Positions 47,939-61,382 of a stretch of DNA of 64,000 nt are shown one piece after another; the first letter of the stretch is position 1, and every line of letters starts with the position of its first letter. A program made the position numbers and the translations under genes. The notes beneath the pieces were generated by a model. The model made no database searches. It saw only the letters and a program-made list of their open reading frames with translations, and was not told the DNA's origin. The DNA comes from Sporosarcina ureae. GTDB lineage: Bacteria; Bacillota; Bacilli; Bacillales_A; Planococcaceae. Location: contig NZ_CP015348.1 of assembly GCF_002109325.1 (NCBI RefSeq), forward strand, positions 1,868,501 through 1,932,500, given 5' to 3'.

Positions 47939-48661
47939 TCAGTCTGCTGTAATCGGTGTTTTATTAGGCACACCTGGTTTTCTTGGGTATTTCTTCGGTG
48001 TCTGCTTCTTCTTTTCAAAGACAAAAATGTGGCGTTCACTATTTTCTTCCGGTAAAAGGAATGCATGTTCATTCTGTAAAACTGCCCCTAGTAGTTTTAC
48101 AGCACGTGTAGCATCTGCCATTTCGTTGGAGGCATCTGCACCTTTCATGGAAACAAAGAGCCCCCCCTGCTTGGCAAGTGGAATACAGAGTTCCGACAAT
48201 ACCGACAAACGTGCTACTGCGCGCGCAGTCACTACATCAAACTGTTCACGATACTTCGGATTACGGCCGAACTCCTCTGCTCTTGCATGGACGAATGCCA
48301 CTTTTTCAAGCTTTAATTCACTAGCTAAATGGTTTAAAAATGTAATACGTTTGTTCAAGGAATCTACAATCGTTACGTGAAGATGTGGATAGATAATCTT
48401 TAACGGGATACTCGGAAAACCTGCGCCCGCTCCTACATCACAAATTGATTCATACTTCGTGAAGTCTACGTAAAATGCACTTGTGATGGAATCATAAAAA
48501 TGTTTTAGATATACAGAAGGTGCATCCGTAATAGCCGTTAGGTTCATCTTTTCATTCCACTCAACGAGTACTTCAAAGTAACGTTTGAACTGTTGTTTCT
48601 GCGTATCGGACAATTCAAAGCCTTTCTCTTGTAGCGCTTCGTAAAACTGTTCTTCCGTCAT
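47939..48661 (-). CDS. rsmG: 16S rRNA (guanine-527-N7)-methyltransferase
   Basis: 240 residues. Rossmann-type SAM site [16 protein letters not shown], then [19 protein letters not shown] and KGAD are typical of RsmG (GidB). It methylates G527; loss gives low-level streptomycin resistance. ATG 48661 follows AAAAGGAA; the TTG at 48679 precedes that box. Confidence 0.95.
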   Translation of the reverse strand: MTEEQFYEALQEKGFELSDTQKQQFKRYFEVLVEWNEKMNLTAITDAPSVYLKHFYDSITSAFYVDFTKYESICDVGAGAGFPSIPLKIIYPHLHVTIVDSLNKRITFLNHLASELKLEKVAFVHARAEEFGRNPKYREQFDVVTARAVARLSVLSELCIPLAKQGGLFVSMKGADASNEMADATRAVKLLGAVLQNEHAFLLPEENSERHIFVFEKKKQTPKKYPRKPGVPNKTPITAD

Positions 48662-48712
48662 GTTCTCATTCCTTTTCAAGAAGACTGACGCACCTAAGCG
48701 CCAGTCCTATAC

Positions 48713-50602
48713 TCACCCGGATACTTTCGCAATCTTTCCTTGTTCAATATAGACAAGTAAGATCGAGATATCTGCTGGATTGACACCCGAAATACGTGAT
48801 GCCTGTGCTATCGACAACGGCTGGACTTCTTTAAGATTGGCCTTTGCTTCTTTGGCAATACCTGAAATTGCATCATAATCAATATTTTCAGGAATCCGCT
48901 TATTCTCCATCTTCTTCATTCTTGCTACTTGTTGCATAGACTTCTCAATGTACCCTTCATACTTAATGAAGATCTCAACTTGCTCTGCCACTTCATCGCT
49001 AATTTCTTCAAGAGGCGGAACCACTTTGCATAATTCGCTGTACTTCATTTCAGGTCGCTTTAATAAATCAGCTGCCTTCATTGGTTCACGAAGTGCTGCT
49101 CCACCTGCTTCAGCGATAATTGCTTGAACTTCGTCTGTCGGTTTAATTGATATCTTGCGTAAATGTTCAATCTCCGCATCGATTTGTGCTTTCTTCGCCA
49201 AAAACTTCGTATGGCGCTCTTCACTAATCATTCCATTTTGATAACCTATCTCCGTCAAACGCATATCGGCATTGTCATGTCGTAATAATAGACGATATTC
49301 AGCCCTTGACGTCAATAGACGATACGGTTCGCTTGTACCTTTAGTGACAAGGTCGTCGATGAGTACGCCAATGTATGCATCACTTCGACCCAGCACAACT
49401 TCTTCCTTGCCAAGTACGTTGCATGCTGCATTGATTCCCGCCATCAGTCCTTGTGCTGCAGCTTCCTCATATCCGGATGTTCCGTTGATTTGGCCAGCTG
49501 TGTACAAGTTTTTAATCTTTTTCGTTTCTAGCGTCGGCCATAATTGTGTAGCAATGACGGAATCGTACTCAATTGCATAACCTGCACGCATCATTTCAGC
49601 CTTTTCAAGTCCTGGTACACTTGCAATCAAGCGGTGTTGTATATGCTCGGGAAGACTTGTTGACAATCCTTGTACATATACTTCCCTTGTATTACGACCT
49701 TCAGGCTCGAGGAAAATCTGATGACGTGACTTGTCCGCAAAACGCACAATCTTATCTTCAATGGATGGACAATAGCTTGGTCCTTTTCCTTTAATTACGC
49801 CCGAATACATCGGGGATAAGTGAAGATTATCATTGATAATTTCATGCGTTTCAGGAGTCGTATACGTCAACCAACATGGCAATTGATCCATGATGTATTC
49901 CGATGTTTCATAGCTGAATGAACGCGGTACATCGTCTCCTGGCTGAATTTCTGTCTTGCTGTAATCAATTGTATTGCTGTTGATACGTGGTGGTGTACCC
50001 GTTTTAAATCGAACCGTCTGCAAACCAAGCTCCTGTAAATGTTCAGCCAGTTTGATTGACGGCATTTGGTTATTCGGCCCACTGGAGTATTTGAGATCTC
50101 CGATGATGACTTCCCCGCGTAAAAATGTACCCGTTGTAATAATAACGGTCTTCGCACGGAATATTGCGCCAATCTGTGTCACAACGCCTTTTATTTCATC
50201 ATCTTCTACGATTAATCGCTCGACGACCGCTTGGCGAAGTGTCATATTCGGTTCCTCTTCCAGAATGCGCTTCATTTCTTGCTGATACAATACTTTGTCT
50301 GCTTGTGCACGTAAAGCACGCACTGCTGGACCTTTCCCTGTGTTCAATAAACGCATTTGAATATGCGTCTTATCTATGACTTTTGCCATCACACCGCCAA
50401 GAGCGTCTATTTCACGCACTACAATCCCTTTTGCAGGCCCTCCCAAAGAGGGATTACATGGCATGAAAGCAATCATGTCTAAATTCATTGTTAAAACTAA
50501 TGTCGATGCGCCCATCTTGGCTGATGCGTAGGCTGCTTCTGCGCCTGCGTGTCCAGCACCAATGACGATACAATCGAACGTGCCTGCTTCAAATTGTGGC
50601 AT
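48713..50602 (-). CDS. mnmG: tRNA uridine-5-carboxymethylaminomethyl modification enzyme MnmG
   Basis: 629 residues. FAD-binding [19 protein letters not shown] at the N-terminus, [22 protein letters not shown], and the C-terminal helical domain. With MnmE it modifies the wobble uridine (cmnm5U) of certain tRNAs. It follows mnmE by 30 bases on the same strand. Confidence 0.97.
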   Translation of the reverse strand: MPQFEAGTFDCIVIGAGHAGAEAAYASAKMGASTLVLTMNLDMIAFMPCNPSLGGPAKGIVVREIDALGGVMAKVIDKTHIQMRLLNTGKGPAVRALRAQADKVLYQQEMKRILEEEPNMTLRQAVVERLIVEDDEIKGVVTQIGAIFRAKTVIITTGTFLRGEVIIGDLKYSSGPNNQMPSIKLAEHLQELGLQTVRFKTGTPPRINSNTIDYSKTEIQPGDDVPRSFSYETSEYIMDQLPCWLTYTTPETHEIINDNLHLSPMYSGVIKGKGPSYCPSIEDKIVRFADKSRHQIFLEPEGRNTREVYVQGLSTSLPEHIQHRLIASVPGLEKAEMMRAGYAIEYDSVIATQLWPTLETKKIKNLYTAGQINGTSGYEEAAAQGLMAGINAACNVLGKEEVVLGRSDAYIGVLIDDLVTKGTSEPYRLLTSRAEYRLLLRHDNADMRLTEIGYQNGMISEERHTKFLAKKAQIDAEIEHLRKISIKPTDEVQAIIAEAGGAALREPMKAADLLKRPEMKYSELCKVVPPLEEISDEVAEQVEIFIKYEGYIEKSMQQVARMKKMENKRIPENIDYDAISGIAKEAKANLKEVQPLSIAQASRISGVNPADISILLVYIEQGKIAKVSG

Positions 50603-50632
50603 GTTCGTTCATCCTTCCCATTTATAAAATCA

Positions 50633-52018
50633 TTATTTTCCGAGGCAGAACTTTGAGAACAACTCTTTAATTAAACTATCTTGAACGGTATCTCCGATGA
50701 TTTCACCGAGAATTTCCCACGTGCGTGTAACGTCTATTTGAATCATATCAATAGGAACTCCTGCTTGTGCTGCTTGTACTGCATCGTCAATCGTATTACG
50801 CGCCTGCTTTAGTAACGAAATGTGGCGGGCATTGGATACATACGTTAAGTCATTAGATTCCAATGAACCTTCAAAGAACAGTGCAGCAATCGCTTCTTCC
50901 AACTCATCAATACCTTGCTCTTGCAGAATGGAAGTAGTAATCACGCGGTCTCTTCCTGCCAATTCATAGACTCGATCCAGATCAATTTTTGCTGGCAAGT
51001 CTGTTTTATTGACGATTACGAGCATGTCCATACCGGCAACAGCTTCAAATAATCGCTCATCTTCATCTGTTAACACTTCAGAACTATTCACCATCAATAA
51101 AATGAGATCCGCCTCTTTCAGTACCTTCCTGGAACGTTCCACACCAATCCGCTCGACAATATCCTCTGTCTCTCGGATTCCTGCAGTATCGACAAGACGC
51201 AAAGGAACTCCACGAACATTGACATACTCTTCTATAATATCACGGGTAGTGCCCGCAACATCCGTAACAATCGCTTTGTTTTCCTGCACTAAGCTGTTAA
51301 GTAACGATGATTTTCCAACGTTTGGACGTCCTACAATTACAGTAGATAATCCTTCACGCAAGATCTTCCCTTGTGATGATGTACGCAATAACTCATCAAT
51401 CTCATTCATTACCCACGTTCCTTTTTCAATCATCAAAGGAATTGTCACTTCTTCAACATCATCGTATTCCGGATAATCTATATTAACTTCCACTTGTGCA
51501 AGTGTTTCGAGTAATGCCTGTCGTAATTCACCAATCAAGTGAGATAGTTTCCCCTCCATCTGATTGAGTGCAACGTTCATGGCTTTATCTGTTTTGGCCC
51601 TGATCAAATCCATAACTGCTTCGGCCTGGGATAAATCAATCCGGCCATTAAGAAATGCTCGTTTAGTAAACTCGCCGGGTTCTGCTAATCTAGCCCCCTC
51701 TGTCAATACCAATTGGAGTACTCTATTGACTGAAGTGATGCCTCCGTGACAGTTGATCTCCACAATGTCTTCGCGCGTGAAGGTCTTTGGTGCTTTCATG
51801 ATCGACACCATGACTTCCTCCACTAATTCTTCAGTGGCGGGATCGTGCAAATGTCCATAATGAATTGTGTGCGATGGTTGTTCGCAGAGTGGTTTCGCCG
51901 CTGGTGACTGGAATATACGGTCTGCAATCTTCCATGCGTCATCGCCGCTCAGACGAACGATGGCAATCGCTCCTTCTCCCATGGGAGTGGAAATGGCGGC
52001 TATCGTATCAAAATGCAA
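50633..52018 (-). CDS. mnmE: tRNA modification GTPase MnmE
   Basis: 461 residues. N-terminal folate-binding domain begins [25 protein letters not shown]; the G domain has [28 protein letters not shown] and NKTD; the C-terminus ends FCLGK with the essential cysteine. Start is TTG 52018 behind AGGAAGGTG, giving the family length; the longer ORF to 52087 is rejected. Confidence 0.96.
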   Translation of the reverse strand: MHFDTIAAISTPMGEGAIAIVRLSGDDAWKIADRIFQSPAAKPLCEQPSHTIHYGHLHDPATEELVEEVMVSIMKAPKTFTREDIVEINCHGGITSVNRVLQLVLTEGARLAEPGEFTKRAFLNGRIDLSQAEAVMDLIRAKTDKAMNVALNQMEGKLSHLIGELRQALLETLAQVEVNIDYPEYDDVEEVTIPLMIEKGTWVMNEIDELLRTSSQGKILREGLSTVIVGRPNVGKSSLLNSLVQENKAIVTDVAGTTRDIIEEYVNVRGVPLRLVDTAGIRETEDIVERIGVERSRKVLKEADLILLMVNSSEVLTDEDERLFEAVAGMDMLVIVNKTDLPAKIDLDRVYELAGRDRVITTSILQEQGIDELEEAIAALFFEGSLESNDLTYVSNARHISLLKQARNTIDDAVQAAQAGVPIDMIQIDVTRTWEILGEIIGDTVQDSLIKELFSKFCLGK

Positions 52019-52409
52019 GTTTTTCACCTTCCTGGCTTCGTTGTGCACATGTGCATATCTTTTATAGCGAATACTACTTTCTAACAACCTATATTATCAT
52101 AAATCGTCGGAATCTCCTAGCACGCGAATTTAAAAAAATGTGGATAAATTCAGGAATTTTGAACCAAGCGTCATGTTAATTTATCATGTGCTAGCAGTCG
52201 ACAAAGAACACTGTCGTTTCAAGATTTCTCATGTAGAAACTTTCTGAAAAGATAATATAGGAGCAAGAAAGTATGCAAGAAATCTAAAGAGTATTTAAGT
52301 GACTTACATGTGTATTGAGAAGGGAATTTACGCTCCAGACAGGACACGATCGCCCGCTAGAAGTGAAAGTTCCTAGCGCACAAAAGGTCATTCTCTACTT
52401 ATACGCACT

Positions 52410-52440
52410 AAAAAACCCCGTAGAAGCTTCCACGGGGTTC
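52410..52440 (-). terminator. Terminator after jag
   Basis: AACCCCGT (52414-52421) pairs with ACGGGGTT (52432-52439) around a GAAGCTTC palindrome, with six T on the minus strand. The rest of the 425-base gap to mnmE holds no gene; a segment at 52320-52385 weakly recalls the intergenic repeat. Confidence 0.85.
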
Positions 52441-52443
52441 GTT

Positions 52444-53256
52444 TTATTCGATTCCTTTGATGACGATGTGTCGGTATGGATCTTTTCCTTCAGAGAATGT
52501 CTCGATATCGAGTCTAAGTGATAATGCGTTATGGATGACCTTTCTCTCGTAGGACGGCATTGGCTCCAGTGCCACTTGACGTTTAGTGCGCACTGCGCGG
52601 TCTGCCATGCGATCCGCCAGCTGTTCTAGTGACTGCTCACGGCGCTCACGGTAATCCGCTACATCAATTCTTACAATCTTGAATTGCTTCGTTACTTTAT
52701 TGGCGACGAGCTGCGCTAATTGCTGGATTGCATTAAGCGTTTGCCCTCTTTTGCCTATTAAGAACGCTGCCTTTTCACTCTCTAGCTGGAAGTTAATGTA
52801 CTTCCCTTTTGTTTGATATGTGATGACTAAATCTTCAATACCCATTCCTTCAGCCATCTCTTCGATGTATCGCTTAGTTTCTTCAATTGCTTCTTTTTCA
52901 TTATAAGTCTTAGTTTCTTGTGCTGGTTTGGCTTCTTCATCCATCACAGGCTCTGCTTTGACCTCAGGCTGTTGAACAACTTCTTGAGCCTCAGTCACAG
53001 GTGATGGCTCTTTACTGTCATCCGTTAGCGTCTGTGCCGGTTCAGTGACCGGAGTGACTACAGGTTTAGGGTCAGGCTTTGATTTCTTCAATACAGTTAC
53101 ATGCACTTCGGCTTGTTTTGAGCCAAAACCAAGAAATCCTTTTCTACCCTTTTCCACTACCTGTACCTCTACTTCATCTCTTGTTACACCCAGGTCCTGT
53201 AACGCTGATTCAATTGCTAGCTCAACTGTTGCTGCCCTTTGTGTAAGTTGTTTCAT
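52444..53256 (-). CDS. jag: RNA-binding protein Jag (KhpB/SpoIIIJ-associated)
   Basis: 270 residues: Jag-N domain (about 1-52) with KGRKGFLGFGSKQAEV, a Pro/Glu/Thr-rich linker (about 60-125), KH domain with FLIGKRGQTLNAIQQL and R3H domain with EPMPSYERKVIHNAL. With KhpA it binds RNA and affects cell elongation and division. The start overlaps the yidC end by 4 bases. Confidence 0.95.
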   Translation of the reverse strand: MKQLTQRAATVELAIESALQDLGVTRDEVEVQVVEKGRKGFLGFGSKQAEVHVTVLKKSKPDPKPVVTPVTEPAQTLTDDSKEPSPVTEAQEVVQQPEVKAEPVMDEEAKPAQETKTYNEKEAIEETKRYIEEMAEGMGIEDLVITYQTKGKYINFQLESEKAAFLIGKRGQTLNAIQQLAQLVANKVTKQFKIVRIDVADYRERREQSLEQLADRMADRAVRTKRQVALEPMPSYERKVIHNALSLRLDIETFSEGKDPYRHIVIKGIE

Positions 53257-54029
53257 TTCTTTTTCCCTCCCGCTTTCTCTACTTCGACGTTTTTCGGCTT
53301 ATCGAACGGCTTATAGATGAAAATGTTTTGGAGCAATGAAATGATATTTCCGACAATCCAGTATAAAGCAAGTGCTGCTGGTAAGAATGAACCGAATACC
53401 ATGATCATAAATGGCATAATATACATCATCATCTTCATTTGTGGGTTATCCATTGCAGGCCCTGTACGTAGAACGGTCAATTGGAACAACCCAGCAATGA
53501 CAGCAAATAAAATACTTGGTGAACCAAGTGCAACTCCAAAGAAGTTACCCAGTTCAATTGTCGGCGTCGCATTCATCCGGCTGATCGCGTGATAGAAACC
53601 AATAAATATTGGCATCTGAATGATAACCGGTAGACATCCTGCAACTGGATTGATTTTCTCGTTAATCATGATCTGTTGCATTTCTTCTTGATACTTCTTC
53701 TGGGTCACCGCGTCTTTGGATTTATATTTCTCTTTCAACGCTTTCAGTTGCGGCTGGATTTCCTGCATGCGCTTCGAACTTTTCGTTTGTTGAATGATCA
53801 ATGGAAGCAATGCGGTACGAATGATTGCTGTAACGACGATAATTGCCAGTCCATATGTACCTAACCACGATTTGAATTTCATAATCAATGTGACGAGTGG
53901 CCACACGATATATTCGTTCCAGATACCTGTGCTTTCGCCCGTGATCGGCTCCTTGAATTCGGTACAACCTGCCATGAAGACAGCGACTACAACAAGTAGT
54001 GAAAGGAACACTAATTTCTTTTTCAACAT
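53253..54029 (-). CDS. yidC: Membrane protein insertase YidC/OxaA (SpoIIIJ)
   Basis: 258 residues. Lipoprotein signal with lipobox FMAGC, then five membrane segments of the Oxa1 family: YGLAIIVVTAIIRTALLPL, NPVAGCLPVIIQMPIFIGFY. It inserts membrane proteins; the Bacillus SpoIIIJ form is needed for sporulation. ATG 54029 follows a GGGGGA box; the in-frame TTG at 54041 is within that box. Confidence 0.95.
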   Translation of the reverse strand: MLKKKLVFLSLLVVVAVFMAGCTEFKEPITGESTGIWNEYIVWPLVTLIMKFKSWLGTYGLAIIVVTAIIRTALLPLIIQQTKSSKRMQEIQPQLKALKEKYKSKDAVTQKKYQEEMQQIMINEKINPVAGCLPVIIQMPIFIGFYHAISRMNATPTIELGNFFGVALGSPSILFAVIAGLFQLTVLRTGPAMDNPQMKMMMYIMPFMIMVFGSFLPAALALYWIVGNIISLLQNIFIYKPFDKPKNVEVEKAGGKKK

Positions 54030-54123
54030 TTTTTCCCCCAAACAGTCGCAAGATCATTTATTAAGTTTTTTTCAGTGTAACATGACGGCTTTAATCGTTC
54101 TACATCTTAATGAGACTTTAACT

Positions 54124-54462
54124 TTACTTAAATACCTTTGCGATTTTTAGTACATGTCGCAGATTTTTCTTGGCCGTATGGAAATCAAGCGTAGCGGCTT
54201 GATTTCTCGCGATAATAACATAATCCAGATCAGGTTTGACCTCATCTTTCATTTCCAGGAACGATTGTCGGATGTATCGTTTAATCCGATTTCGTGTGAC
54301 GGCATTCCCTACCTTTTTACTGACAGATAAGCCGATTCTGAACTCTTCCTGGTCTTCCTTCTTATAGGTATAGACAATAAACTGTCGGTTAGCAAAGGAC
54401 TTACCTTTTTTAAATACTGTCTGAAATTCTTTATTTTTTTTAATTCGCTGGCTTTTTTTCAT
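54124..54462 (-). CDS. rnpA: Ribonuclease P protein component
   Basis: 112 residues. [44 protein letters not shown] is the RnpA signature (RNR motif). It assists the catalytic RNA in maturing tRNA 5' ends. Between rpmH and yidC as usual. Confidence 0.97.
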   Translation of the reverse strand: MKKSQRIKKNKEFQTVFKKGKSFANRQFIVYTYKKEDQEEFRIGLSVSKKVGNAVTRNRIKRYIRQSFLEMKDEVKPDLDYVIIARNQAATLDFHTAKKNLRHVLKIAKVFK

Positions 54463-54552
54463 ATTGGCACCTGCTTTAATTTTCTTCCGCCACAGTCTGC
54501 TGATCCTCTAATGGTAGAGACTTGGCAGTCACTAAGAAATAGTCCAATAGCT

Positions 54553-54580
54553 AAAAAAAAGACCACTGATGTCAGTGGCC
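54553..54580 (-). terminator. Terminator-like hairpin between rpmH and rnpA
   Basis: GACCACTGA (54561-54569) pairs with TCAGTGGCC (54572-54580), with eight T on the minus strand. It lies directly after rpmH and before rnpA, so it may limit rnpA expression relative to L34. Confidence 0.8.
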
Positions 54581-54715
54581 TTATGCTGAAAGAACTTTTC
54601 TTCCTTTACGACGACGAGCTGCTAGAATTCTACGTCCGTTTTTCGAACTCATTCTTTGGCGGAAGCCGTGAACTTTAGCGCGTTTACGTTTATTTGGTTG
54701 GAATGTACGTTTCAT
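54581..54715 (-). CDS. rpmH: 50S ribosomal protein L34
   Basis: 44 residues beginning [20 protein letters not shown] and rich in Arg/Lys, the standard L34. ATG 54715 with AGGAGG upstream. First gene of the minus-strand block left of dnaA. Confidence 0.98.
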   Translation of the reverse strand: MKRTFQPNKRKRAKVHGFRQRMSSKNGRRILAARRRKGRKVLSA

Positions 54716-54858
54716 TTCGTAAGACACCTCCTGCTTTGATTGTCTCTTTTCCTACTATGACAGTCTTGAATAGTATAGCCATCCAGTAAAAGAATGTCAA
54801 TGTTTTTCTATTCCTTAGTTTAGGATCCGCACGCAATACTTTTAATTGCCATATAGAC

Positions 54859-55174
54859 TTATCCACAATACTCCATGACGCCGCTCTGGATGAATTGTTA
54901 ATGGATTAAAATTGTGGATTTCTTATACCGGCAATTGTCGACAAGTTTTTCACATATCCAAGCCTGTGGATAACCACTTTATGCACAGTTAACGGAGTTG
55001 TGCATAAATCATCAGACTCCTTGTCAATATTCATTTTCCCTGTTACAATTAGAAAGCTTTTGTTGTGTATATAATTTATAGCTAAAATCTTATCCACATA
55101 TGTGAATACAGTGTGGATAGTTTTTTCAACATGTTTCGATAATATTTATCCACAGCCATGGATACTGTGTATAA
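54859..55174. other. oriC, upstream DnaA-box cluster
   Basis: Perfect DnaA boxes at 54859-54867, 54965-54973, 55090-55098 and 55146-55154, plus near matches at 54913, 54979, 54999, 55112 and 55166, in the AT-rich gap between rpmH and dnaA. This is the first half of a bipartite Bacillus-type origin and also the dnaA promoter, so DnaA should repress its own gene here. Confidence 0.9.
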
Positions 55175-55220
55175 GCGCATTCAGGGCTTTTTAATATTTT
55201 ATTGTAAAGGAGGCACACGT

Positions 55221-56570
55221 TTGGAAAATCTATCGAGTTTATGGGAACAAGTATTGAAGAATATTGAAGCTAGAGTTTCGAAGCCTAGTTTTGAGACGTG
55301 GTTGAAATCAACAAAATTACTAACGTATGAAGCAGAACATGCAACTATTTCTGTTCCAAACTCATTCGCTAAGGACTGGCTTGAAACACATTACGTCCAT
55401 CTAATAACAGGGATTCTATCCGAACTAACGGGTGAAGATCGAATTGTTGAGTTTATCGTTCCGCAAGACATGGCGGAGAACGATATTAAATTACCAAAGC
55501 CAGAGCCTAAACCAGTAGAAAGAGCGCCTATGGCCAATTCAGCTGGCATGTTAAATCCAAAGTATACATTTGATACATTCGTCATTGGGTCAGGAAACCG
55601 CTTTGCTCATGCTGCATCACTTGCAGTTGCAGAAGCACCCGCAAAAGCCTATAATCCACTCTTTATCTATGGAGGCGTTGGATTAGGAAAAACGCACTTA
55701 ATGCATGCAATTGGTCATTATGTACTGGAACAAAATCCCGCGCTAAAGGTAGTTTATTTATCATCTGAAAAGTTTACGAATGAGTTTATTAACTCCATAC
55801 GTGATAATAAAGCCGGTGATTTTAGGGACCGATACCGTAGCGTAGATGTGCTATTAATTGATGATATTCAATTCTTGGCAGGAAAAGAACAAACGCAAGA
55901 AGAATTCTTCCATACATTCAATACGCTGCATGAAGAATCAAAGCAAATTATCATTTCCAGTGATCGACCTCCAAAAGAGATACCCACACTGGAAGACCGT
56001 TTACGTTCTCGCTTTGAATGGGGACTGATTACAGATATTGCACCGCCTGATCTTGAAACAAGAATTGCAATTTTACGCAAAAAGGCTAAAGCAGATGGTT
56101 TAGTCGACATTTCAAACGATGTCATGCTATACATTGCCAATCAAATTGATACAAATATTAGGGAACTAGAGGGTGCATTAATTCGCGTCGTTGCGTACTC
56201 CTCATTAGTAAATGCAGATGTCACGACAGATTTGGCTGCTGAAGCATTAAAGGATATTATTCCAAACTCACGTCCGCGGATTATATCGATTCTAGACATT
56301 CAAAAAGCCGTCGGTGAGCATTTTAATATTAGATTAGAAGACTTTGTAGCGAAGAAACGAACACGTGCTATTGCATTTCCACGGCAAATTGCGATGTTTC
56401 TTTCAAGAGAGCTGACAGATTCATCACTGCCGAAGATTGGTTCGGAATTTGGTGGTCGGGATCATTCCACTGTCATTCACGCACATGAAAAGATTTCGAA
56501 ACAACTTGATATAGACAAATCACTACAACAAGATGTACAAGATATTAAAAAGGTTTTAGGAAGAGCCTAA
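55221..56570 (+). CDS. dnaA: Chromosomal replication initiator DnaA
   Basis: 449 residues. Domain I starts [26 protein letters not shown]; the AAA+ domain has [15 protein letters not shown] and LLIDDIQFL; domain IV ends with [11 protein letters not shown], the DnaA-box-binding motif. Start is TTG 55221 behind AAAGGAGG; the ATG at 55158 would be non-homologous. It opens the origin and loads the helicase. Confidence 0.98.
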   Translation: MENLSSLWEQVLKNIEARVSKPSFETWLKSTKLLTYEAEHATISVPNSFAKDWLETHYVHLITGILSELTGEDRIVEFIVPQDMAENDIKLPKPEPKPVERAPMANSAGMLNPKYTFDTFVIGSGNRFAHAASLAVAEAPAKAYNPLFIYGGVGLGKTHLMHAIGHYVLEQNPALKVVYLSSEKFTNEFINSIRDNKAGDFRDRYRSVDVLLIDDIQFLAGKEQTQEEFFHTFNTLHEESKQIIISSDRPPKEIPTLEDRLRSRFEWGLITDIAPPDLETRIAILRKKAKADGLVDISNDVMLYIANQIDTNIRELEGALIRVVAYSSLVNADVTTDLAAEALKDIIPNSRPRIISILDIQKAVGEHFNIRLEDFVAKKRTRAIAFPRQIAMFLSRELTDSSLPKIGSEFGGRDHSTVIHAHEKISKQLDIDKSLQQDVQDIKKVLGRA

Positions 56571-56575
56571 AGAGT

Positions 56576-56732
56576 TGTGGATAACTGTGGACAAGTAATG
56601 CAAGGTCGTCCACTTGTTATGCACATGTGGGAAACTATGATTCTCATACATTCAAAAGGCTTTTCCACATATCCACAGCCCCTACTACTATTACTACTAT
56701 ATTTAATTACTTAATTATTATTATATAAGCGA
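56576..56732. other. oriC, downstream DnaA boxes and unwinding element
   Basis: Perfect box 56576-56584, near matches at 56617-56625, 56661-56669 and 56669-56677. Then GCCCC and six DnaA-trio units (TAC/TAT) at 56683-56700, and an AT-only stretch to about 56729. This is the order box, GC clamp, trios, AT-rich DUE described for Bacillus, so strand opening should begin here, just before dnaN. Confidence 0.9.
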
Positions 56733-56741
56733 GGTATCGAT

Positions 56742-57878
56742 ATGCAGTTTGAAATTATGAGAGATAGATTATTGGATGGATTGAGCGATGTTATCAAAGC
56801 GATCAGTTCAAAAGTGACAACACCTATTTTGACAGGTATCAAATTAGAAATTACTGAAAAGGGATTGACGATGACTGGAAGTGATTCAGATATCACGATA
56901 TCTACTTTCATTCCAGTTGAAGAGGATGGTACACAAATCATTCAAACGATCCAACCAGGTACACTAGTATTACAAGCAAAAGTATTCAACGAGATTATTC
57001 GTAAGCTCCCAACTAATGAAGTCATGATTGAATTACGTGATGGAATGAAAACACATATTCGTTCTGGTCAGTCTGAATTCCATATTATTGCCCAAAGTGC
57101 TGACGAATATCCCATTCTGCCAGATGTAAAAGATGCAGAACGCTTTGAAATGCCAGCGGACCTGATGAAATCGCTTATCCGTGAGACTGTATTTGCTGTA
57201 TCTCAACAAGAAACGCGTCCAGTTCTAACCGGCGTTCAATGGATTATGAAAGAGCAAGAGTTGTATTGCATTGCAACTGATAGTCACCGATTAGCTAGAC
57301 GTATTGTGACACCTGAAATTCAAGCGAGCTCACCATTCAATGCAGTCATTCCAGGTAAAAGCCTTCAGGAGCTCAGCAAAATATTACCCGACGACTCGAC
57401 TGCAGTAGAAATCTTCATTGCCAATCAGCAAGTACTATTCAAGTTGCACAATGTCTTGTTCTATTCAAGACTATTAGAGGGCAATTATCCCGACACGTCA
57501 CGTCTGATTCCAACTGAATACAAAACGTCCATTACAATCAATGGTCGTAATTTGTTGCAAGCAATTGACCGTGCATCTTTGTTAGCGCGTGAAGATCGGA
57601 ATAATATTGTGCACTTCTCAACAGACGGTAGTCCACATGTGCAAATCTCTTCAAACTCTCCGGATGTCGGAAATGTAGAAGAATTGGTAGAAGCTGTGCA
57701 TATCGAAGGTGAACCTTTGAAAATCTCCTTTAGTGCAAAGTATATGATGGATGCATTGAAGGCAATTGATGGTCAGGATCTTAAGATTCATTTTACTGGC
57801 AGCATGCGACCGTTCATCTTAAAATCAATTGATAGCGAAGCAATATTACAACTAATTTTACCGGTTAGAACGTTTTAA
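56742..57878 (+). CDS. dnaN: DNA polymerase III beta sliding clamp
   Basis: 378 residues starting MQFEIMRDRLLDGLSDVIKA, three clamp domains, and the ending LILPVRTF. A processivity ring for the polymerase. Start ATG 56742 with GAGG upstream. Confidence 0.98.
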   Translation: MQFEIMRDRLLDGLSDVIKAISSKVTTPILTGIKLEITEKGLTMTGSDSDITISTFIPVEEDGTQIIQTIQPGTLVLQAKVFNEIIRKLPTNEVMIELRDGMKTHIRSGQSEFHIIAQSADEYPILPDVKDAERFEMPADLMKSLIRETVFAVSQQETRPVLTGVQWIMKEQELYCIATDSHRLARRIVTPEIQASSPFNAVIPGKSLQELSKILPDDSTAVEIFIANQQVLFKLHNVLFYSRLLEGNYPDTSRLIPTEYKTSITINGRNLLQAIDRASLLAREDRNNIVHFSTDGSPHVQISSNSPDVGNVEELVEAVHIEGEPLKISFSAKYMMDALKAIDGQDLKIHFTGSMRPFILKSIDSEAILQLILPVRTF

Positions 57879-57903
57879 CCGGTAACTATAGAAAATATCT
57901 TTT

Positions 57904-57936
57904 AAAAGGGTAGTCAACATGTTGGCTACCTTTTTA
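57904..57936 (+). terminator. Terminator after dnaN
   Basis: AAAAGGGTAGTCAAC and GTTGGCTACCTTTT pair with one bulge, followed by a T run. Confidence 0.75.
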
Positions 57937-57998
57937 CTTATTGCGAAAAGTTAGGTAAACTAGAGGGACAGAATATTTTAAGAGGGATTGATAAAAAA

Positions 57999-58238
57999 AT
58001 GGAAACAGTACAGTTTAATACTGAATATATAACGCTTGGACAATTACTAAAAATGACGAACGTGATCAGCTCTGGTGGAATGGCTAAATGGTTTTTAGGT
58101 GAAAACGTCGTCTATGTAAATGGCGAACCAGAACAACGACGCGGTAAGAAACTATATGACGGTGATGTAGTAAATATCCCGGGTGCAGGAAAATTCAAAC
58201 TGTCATTGGATGAATCTGGACAGTCGGATGCATATTGA
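57999..58238 (+). CDS. yaaA: S4-domain RNA-binding protein YaaA (RlbA-like)
   Basis: 79 residues, one S4 domain with [19 protein letters not shown] and [17 protein letters not shown]. Conserved between dnaN and recF in Firmicutes; linked to ribosome assembly. Its end overlaps recF by 11 bases. Confidence 0.95.
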   Translation: METVQFNTEYITLGQLLKMTNVISSGGMAKWFLGENVVYVNGEPEQRRGKKLYDGDVVNIPGAGKFKLSLDESGQSDAY

Positions 58239-59346
58239 TCGGCTAAAATTAACGAACTATCGAAATTACGAATCTTTGGAATTAGAATTCTCTCCCACAA
58301 TGAATGTCTTGATCGGCGAAAATGCACAAGGGAAAACCAATGTCATGGAGGCTATTTACGTATTAGCCATGGCAAAATCCCATCGCACGTCAAATGATCG
58401 CGAACTTATACGTTGGGAACAAGAGTGTGGTAAAATAGAAGGGGACGTCCAACGTAAATTTGGACATATGCCGTTAGAGCTGACGATTTCCAAAAAGGGA
58501 AAAAAAGCTAGAGTTAATCATCTGGAACAAAATCGTTTGAGTATGTATGTCGGCCAGATGAATGTAGTCATGTTCGCGCCTGAAGATTTGAATATCGTAA
58601 AAGGCAGCCCACAGCTGCGCAGGCGTTTTTTAGATATGGAAATTGGACAGATTTCGAGAGTCTATTTGCATGACTTGGTCAATTTCCAAAAGATATTAAA
58701 GCAACGCAATGCCTTGTTAAAAGCAAATCGAGGTAAATTGGATCTCCAGGATGTTATGTTCGATATTTACACAGAACAGTATATTCAAGTGGCAGTTCAA
58801 ATTATTCGAAAACGTTTTTATTTCATGGAATTGCTACAAAAATGGGCAAACCCCATTCATCAAGGGATTTCACGTGGTCTTGAATCACTAGAAGTTTCAT
58901 ATGGGACTTTAAAAGATCTCCATTCTGGGCAGACTGCCAAAGAGATGGAAACAATATTTGCTGATCAGTTACAGAGTGTACGAAGACGCGAATTAGAACG
59001 AGGGCTTACACTGATAGGTCCACATCGTGATGATTTGCAGTTTTTTGTCAATGGGTACGATATTCAAACGTACGGTTCACAAGGGCAGCAACGGACGACT
59101 GCTCTTTCTTTAAAGCTGGCGGAAATTGAGCTAGTAAAGCAAGAAGTGGGCGAAACTCCGATTTTATTGCTAGATGATGTGTTATCGGAATTGGATGATT
59201 ATCGACAATCACATTTATTAAGTACAATGCAAGGACAAGTACAAACATTTGTGACGACAACCAATATCGCAGGAATTGATCATAATACGATTCAGGAAGC
59301 AGCTATTTTTGAAGTGCATGACGGATCTGTCTCACGTAGAGAATAG
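58228..59346 (+). CDS. recF: DNA replication and repair protein RecF
   Basis: 372 residues. SMC-like ATPase: [20 protein letters not shown], Walker [10 protein letters not shown], signature [15 protein letters not shown], Walker [13 protein letters not shown]. It helps load RecA at gaps. ATG 58228 overlaps the end of yaaA; the earlier ATG 58183 lies in yaaA. Confidence 0.97.
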   Translation: MHIDRLKLTNYRNYESLELEFSPTMNVLIGENAQGKTNVMEAIYVLAMAKSHRTSNDRELIRWEQECGKIEGDVQRKFGHMPLELTISKKGKKARVNHLEQNRLSMYVGQMNVVMFAPEDLNIVKGSPQLRRRFLDMEIGQISRVYLHDLVNFQKILKQRNALLKANRGKLDLQDVMFDIYTEQYIQVAVQIIRKRFYFMELLQKWANPIHQGISRGLESLEVSYGTLKDLHSGQTAKEMETIFADQLQSVRRRELERGLTLIGPHRDDLQFFVNGYDIQTYGSQGQQRTTALSLKLAEIELVKQEVGETPILLLDDVLSELDDYRQSHLLSTMQGQVQTFVTTTNIAGIDHNTIQEAAIFEVHDGSVSRRE

Positions 59347-59364
59347 GTCAGTACGGTTTGATAG

Positions 59365-61317
<1,953 letters not shown>

Positions 61318-61382
61318 TTGATTGTGAATGAATTAGCATCGATCAAAATTATAGATATAAGTGGTGAAAGGAGCTTGACAAC

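Noticed and set aside
51009..51476. 155-codon plus-strand ORF
   Set aside because: Antisense to the mnmE G domain with Ser/Thr-rich shadow composition.
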